Assembly (NCBI GenBank): GCA_964511025.1
Contig: CAZEDK010000029.1
Span: forward strand, 1-25,579
Direction: 5' to 3'
Length of the DNA: 25,579 nucleotides
Origin: CAZEDK01 sp964511025
GTDB lineage: Bacteria > Patescibacteriota > Gracilibacteria > UBA1369 > GWF2-33-10
Below are positions 22,080 through 25,579 of this stretch, in pieces. The notes under the pieces were generated by a model that did not search any database, was not told where the DNA came from, and saw only the letters and a program-made list of their open reading frames with translations. The translations under genes were made by a program, and so were the position numbers. The stretch's first letter is position 1. Each line of letters opens with the position of its first letter.

Positions 22080-23426
22080 TTATCCATAAATTAACTCTCC
22101 GGGACTATATTTATCAAGATTTTTCGTCCCTATAATTTTGACAATATTCTCTACAGCCTCATCATAAGGAATTTTATTTTGTGTACCTTTTTTCATATTT
22201 CTTATTATCACAACCTGCTCTTTGACTTCTGTAACACCCATCAATACAGTATATGGCACACGAAATTGCTGAGCCAATCTTAACTGTTCTTTCATACTGC
22301 CTTTACCAAGCGCGCCAACACATTTAACACCGGCATCTCGGAGTTCATTGATAAGTCGTAAACACTTCTTTTTTGCATTTTCACCAAGCTGCGCAACGAA
22401 GACATGAAGATCATCCTTAGATGGCACCATCACTTTTTCTTTTCTCATAATTTGAAGCATACCATCAACATCCATATAAAAACCAAAACCAGCAATATCC
22501 TCGTCGTAACCAAGTTTTTTGGATAAACCATCATATCTGCCTCCAAGACACATAGTCCCATCTATCTTGGAAAGACTATCAAATTGAAAAACTGAATTAA
22601 TAAAATATGGAAAAGGTGGAAAAAGCTTTTCTGAAATTCGAAAATCAACCTCCACCTCAGTCAAAAACTCTTTAAACTGCTCAAAATAAGCTACAGAATG
22701 ACTAGATAAAAATTGATCATATTTTGGCGCTAATTCAACTAATATTTTTATATCTTCGTCATCAGAAGAAAGCAATTTCAAAGGATCGTTATAAAGAAAC
22801 TTAACACCTTCTTCCTTTAGATATCTTTCTTTCCCAATAAAAAAATCTTGCAGAGCCGAAGCAAATTTTTGCTGATCCTCGATTGTACCGACATTATTGA
22901 TAGTTAACTTAAAAAACTTAGCAATCCCCAAATCAGTCAAAATCTGAAAAGCAAGTTGAATTACCTGTGCATCAATAGCCGGATCACTTTCACCCAAGAC
23001 TTCAACTCCAAATTGCTGAGCTTGTGTATATTGTTTTTCTTTTAAGGAGCCGCATTTAAAAATATGATCAAGATAATACAATTCAACAGGTTGCGGCCAA
23101 TCTTTCATATTATTCTCAAAATATGCCCTTACAGCTGATGGGATCCTGTCTTGAACAAGACAAACATCCTCCTGCTGTCCTATCCTGAAACAAAACTGAT
23201 CTAAATTTTCATCAAATAAGCCATGCGCTCTTTTCAATAATTCAATATTTTCAAAAACCGGCGTGGTAAATCTCCTATACCCAGCCTGTCTACATCTATG
23301 ACGAACAACTTTTTTGAAATAAGTAAAATATTGATGCTCTTTTGGCATTATATCACGCATATTTTTTGGTATATGAATTATTGACCGGACATCACTATCT
23401 TCAACAGCCGAATCTTCCTCATTCAT
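22080..23426 (-). CDS. HisRS-like protein with degenerate catalytic motifs
   Basis: 448 residues from the ATG at 23426 (an upstream ATG at 23465 adds 13 hydrophobic residues foreign to the family). The fold is class II HisRS: motif 1 (YRRFTTPVFE), the motif 2 region, GGRYDGLSKKLG, and a full anticodon-binding domain from about residue 345 (DLHVFVAQLG...KKCLRLINELRDAG). The catalytic motifs are replaced: LRPEGT becomes LVQDRI; motif 2 FRxER becomes FKCGS; LVRGLDYYTGTVFEF becomes LFPPFPYFINSVFQF (Arg to Pro); motif 3 GLER becomes YMDV (Arg to Val). It aligns without gaps there, so frameshift is excluded. Normal aminoacylation looks unlikely. It is not HisZ, which lacks the anticodon domain. A pseudo-synthetase or a regulatory paralog is more likely. 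Confidence 0.85.
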   Translation of the reverse strand: MNEEDSAVEDSDVRSIIHIPKNMRDIMPKEHQYFTYFKKVVRHRCRQAGYRRFTTPVFENIELLKRAHGLFDENLDQFCFRIGQQEDVCLVQDRIPSAVRAYFENNMKDWPQPVELYYLDHIFKCGSLKEKQYTQAQQFGVEVLGESDPAIDAQVIQLAFQILTDLGIAKFFKLTINNVGTIEDQQKFASALQDFFIGKERYLKEEGVKFLYNDPLKLLSSDDEDIKILVELAPKYDQFLSSHSVAYFEQFKEFLTEVEVDFRISEKLFPPFPYFINSVFQFDSLSKIDGTMCLGGRYDGLSKKLGYDEDIAGFGFYMDVDGMLQIMRKEKVMVPSKDDLHVFVAQLGENAKKKCLRLINELRDAGVKCVGALGKGSMKEQLRLAQQFRVPYTVLMGVTEVKEQVVIIRNMKKGTQNKIPYDEAVENIVKIIGTKNLDKYSPGELIYG

Positions 23427-23486
23427 TTTGAAAAAGTTAAAAATATCACAGCAATAGAATAACAAAACATTGCAAAATTAAAAAGA

Positions 23487-23524
23487 TATAAAAAAAAGCC
23501 GGACAGGAAAATTCTATCCGGCTT
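23487..23524 (-). terminator. Terminator of the SLH surface-protein gene
   Basis: aagccgga (23496-23503) pairs with tccggctt (23517-23524). On the minus strand the stem is followed by a run of U (plus-strand A-run just left of the stem). This is the strongest terminator in the window, and it separates the SLH gene from the HisRS-like gene. Confidence 0.88.
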
Positions 23525-23547
23525 CTAAACCTTTTTAGAAAAAATTA

Positions 23548-25491
23548 TTATTTATTAATCATGTATTGATAAATCGCAACCGCGACATCATATCTTGTCA
23601 AATTAGAACTAGGCTCTAAATAACCATTATCTTTGTCAGGGAAAAGATCGTATTTTTCAGCAATTCCTACATATGAAGCAAACCAATCCTCGCTGTTGAC
23701 ATCTTTATATGAATAAGAAAGGCCGGTATCCAAATCAAAGGTCTTTGTTATTATTTTCAAGAATTCAGCAACCGTAACAGTATTTCCGGGCTTAAATGTT
23801 CCATCTTTATATCCACTTATGATACCTTCATTTGCAGCGGTAACAACATACTTGACGTACCATTCCCCTTCTTTCAAATCACTGAATTGACTTGAACTCA
23901 CATCTTTAACGCTTATACCTTTTGCAAGTAATAAAAATTTAGTAGCTTCAGCCCTATTTACATCATTATTTCCTCTAAAAGTGCCATCTTTGAAACCACC
24001 TATAATATTTTTATTATACAAATAAGCGGCAGCCTTACCTGCCAAAGTCTTGATATCAGTATCAGAAAAAGGATTTTCTTCTTCTACATCGTTAGTAATA
24101 ACCTCATCTTCATATTCTTTTACATCTTTAGTGCTATCATCTGTCTCATCTTCAATATATATAATAGCTTCTGCTAAATAATTTCCTGTATTTGCCCATA
24201 AATATAGTTTTCCTTCTTTATCAAACGTGCTAACTGTACATTTAGCAGTAGAAATACATTGACCTATACTTCCAATATTTTCATCATCAATATTCCAGTC
24301 TGTACTTACTTCAAAAGTTCCACTAGTCATTTCTGCATAGCTTGTAAAAGTATAACTCTCATTTAAGCCCATAGTTAATTTATCAGGTACAATATAAATA
24401 CGTCCACTTGATGTAGCTTGGTCACTTACTACTTCTATTTCAAGCTTATCTGAATATTGACCATATTCTACTTTCAATTTAAATGTGCCTGTTTCAGAAT
24501 TAGTTGTAACTATACAAGTTGATGACTCCTTACAATTAATCAAATCTGCAATACTATTATCACTTGCTTTCCAATTACTACTAACTGCCACACTGCCTGT
24601 AGAAGTTTCCACATAACTTGTAAAAGTAGTGCTTTCATATTGTCCCATAGTTTCTATTTCTGGAACAATGTACATATAGTTTTGGAAACTATCTCCTTCG
24701 TCTTCAGTATCATTATAAATCGTAACACTAGCTTTTGCAGTCAAATTATCTTTTTTAGCATAAAGAGTTAAGCTACCTGTTTTTGTATTAGTGAAAACTT
24801 CACAGCTTGTAGAATTGTCACAATCAATTGATGCCATATCATCATCACTAATAGACCACATTGACTCAACTTGAAAAGTACCACTAGCTAGCTCAGCATA
24901 ACTTGTAAATGTATAACTCTCATTTAAGCCCATAGTAGCCTCTTCAGGCACAATATAATAAGAAAGCACAGTGCCATCCTGACTGTTATCTTCAACTTGT
25001 TCAGCTTCGAAATCAACAGTCTTGCAATTATTGCTTTCATTTGATTCATCAACTTCATCCAAAACATCAATACAAACTTTTACAGTATGCTCACCTGTCA
25101 AAGCCTGAGGCTGAGCAATTGTAGTACATGCATCATATTGACCTATATTACAAACATTATCTAAAAAGTTCTTTTCAGACCATGTTGAAGTATTATATGT
25201 CCACTGAGCATCATCTAAGTCATCTATATAGAAAAAAACAGTAGTATCTTTTGTATCATCACTAACGCCCGTACCAATATCACCATTCCCGATATTAACC
25301 AATTTTGCAGTCAAATAACTTGAAGAATCAAGATATACATCCTCAACAACAAAGTCAGGACTATATGTAGATGTACTTAAATCTCCCTTGAGATAACTAG
25401 TGCTTTTTATCACGGTAAATATACCGATGACAGCAAAAACCGCCACCACAATAAGTAAGCGATTTTTAGATGTAGAAACTACTTTTTCCAT
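23548..25491 (-). CDS. S-layer-type surface protein: CARDB, three Big-like repeats, three SLH domains
   Basis: 647 residues. An N-terminal membrane helix (about 11-28) without a clear cleavage site acts as signal or anchor. About 44-165 is a CARDB-like adhesion module (SPDFVVEDVYLDSSSYLTAK, then LVNIGNGDIG and DEVDESNESNNCKTVDF). Three bacterial Ig-like repeats of about 92-95 residues follow, each opening with 'YIVPE/D..TMG..ESxTFTSY' and ending in a Cys-containing 'S/T-x-C-x-V' segment. An acidic linker (about 450-475) leads to three SLH domains (about 480-647: GGFKDGTFRGNNDVNRAEA; ISGYKDGTFKPGNTVTVAEF; LEPSSNLTRYDVAVAIYQYM). By family, SLH domains bind secondary cell-wall polymers in Gram-positive-type envelopes, so it probably attaches to the cell surface. 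A strong terminator follows. Confidence 0.93.
   Translation of the reverse strand: MEKVVSTSKNRLLIVVAVFAVIGIFTVIKSTSYLKGDLSTSTYSPDFVVEDVYLDSSSYLTAKLVNIGNGDIGTGVSDDTKDTTVFFYIDDLDDAQWTYNTSTWSEKNFLDNVCNIGQYDACTTIAQPQALTGEHTVKVCIDVLDEVDESNESNNCKTVDFEAEQVEDNSQDGTVLSYYIVPEEATMGLNESYTFTSYAELASGTFQVESMWSISDDDMASIDCDNSTSCEVFTNTKTGSLTLYAKKDNLTAKASVTIYNDTEDEGDSFQNYMYIVPEIETMGQYESTTFTSYVETSTGSVAVSSNWKASDNSIADLINCKESSTCIVTTNSETGTFKLKVEYGQYSDKLEIEVVSDQATSSGRIYIVPDKLTMGLNESYTFTSYAEMTSGTFEVSTDWNIDDENIGSIGQCISTAKCTVSTFDKEGKLYLWANTGNYLAEAIIYIEDETDDSTKDVKEYEDEVITNDVEEENPFSDTDIKTLAGKAAAYLYNKNIIGGFKDGTFRGNNDVNRAEATKFLLLAKGISVKDVSSSQFSDLKEGEWYVKYVVTAANEGIISGYKDGTFKPGNTVTVAEFLKIITKTFDLDTGLSYSYKDVNSEDWFASYVGIAEKYDLFPDKDNGYLEPSSNLTRYDVAVAIYQYMINK
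24368..24936. repeat. Near-identical module starts inside the SLH protein gene
   Basis: The block with cccatagt and its flank (ataactctcatttaag) occurs at about 24368 and again at 24929, with a diverged copy at 24644 (spacings 276 and 285 bp). The first and third copies share long identical DNA, the middle one less, a pattern of internal duplication with conversion. Confidence 0.8.
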
Positions 25492-25512
25492 ATTTAATAT
25501 TTGGTTAAAAAA

Positions 25513-25541
25513 TAAATAAATAAATATGGTAGCGTAGTCAA
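25513..25541 (-). promoter_or_regulatory. Possible promoter of the SLH gene
   Basis: On the minus strand, TTGACT (25541-25536), 17 bp, then TATTTA (25518-25513), about 22 bp before the start codon. The -35 is good, but the -10 is weak and sits in a tattta tandem repeat. Confidence 0.35.
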
Positions 25542-25579
25542 AATGGGGCGTTCAAAGTGAGTTTTGTTGAATATTGATG

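Noticed and set aside
22080..23426. HisZ (ATP phosphoribosyltransferase regulatory subunit) for the HisRS-like gene
   Set aside because: HisZ lacks the C-terminal anticodon-binding domain that is present here, and no histidine-biosynthesis gene adjoins.

Overview
The window is AT-rich, densely packed bacterial DNA of about 25.6 kb. It reads with the standard code: UGA ends panB and the lipoprotein gene, which argues against UGA-recoding lineages such as Gracilibacteria, Absconditabacteria or mycoplasmas. Very large Cys-rich SdrD_B-type surface proteins, SLH-domain proteins with CARDB modules, simple SafE-cupredoxin copper fusions, in-frame palindromic repeats and the near absence of Shine-Dalgarno sequences together suggest a Patescibacteria/CPR-type organism, perhaps Peregrinibacteria. 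This placement is inference; no rRNA is present.

Layout. (1) 1-4453, +: the 3' part of a giant modular surface protein, followed by holA (DNA polymerase III delta subunit). (2) 8292-5419, -: a Yip1-like membrane protein, panB, a wrecked receiver-domain gene and panC. This pantothenate block is riddled with repetitive DNA: a 148-bp palindromic element splits the receiver gene, and panC carries at least four repeat tracts inside its open frame. (3) 8413-10942, +: an orphan OmpR-type regulator with a decayed receiver, tRNA-Lys(CTT), a gene-poor stretch with a perfect 21-bp inverted repeat, and a two-module lipoprotein preceded by a Rex-like palindrome. (4) 10950-11730: a DUF3467 protein and a divergent small membrane protein, with a 20-bp palindrome between them. 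(5) 16631-11727, -: a three-gene copper operon (free HMA chaperone; HMA-SafE-cupredoxin-cupredoxin fusion; CopA-type ATPase) behind a good promoter that overlaps a CsoR-like operator. (6) 16780-19463: a DUF1624/HGSNAT-like membrane acyltransferase, an intact AAA_14-DUF4143 ATPase, and the decayed remains of a second one. (7) 25491-19482, -: an SLH/CARDB surface protein, a HisRS-like protein whose catalytic motifs are almost all replaced, a thioredoxin-like lipoprotein, an aspartate-type aminotransferase and tsaD.

How the genes work together. The copper operon forms a route from cytosolic capture (66-aa HMA), through a membrane protein that joins a cytosolic HMA to two exposed cupredoxins, to ATP-driven export. 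panB and panC supply two of the steps towards pantothenate. The surface proteins and lipoproteins build the envelope.

The most unusual signals are: the HisRS paralog with a dead-looking active site; a family of short tandem repeats of exactly 7 bp at seven places, mostly gene ends, one of which encodes the hydrophobic core of a signal peptide; and the repeat-invaded yet open panC.
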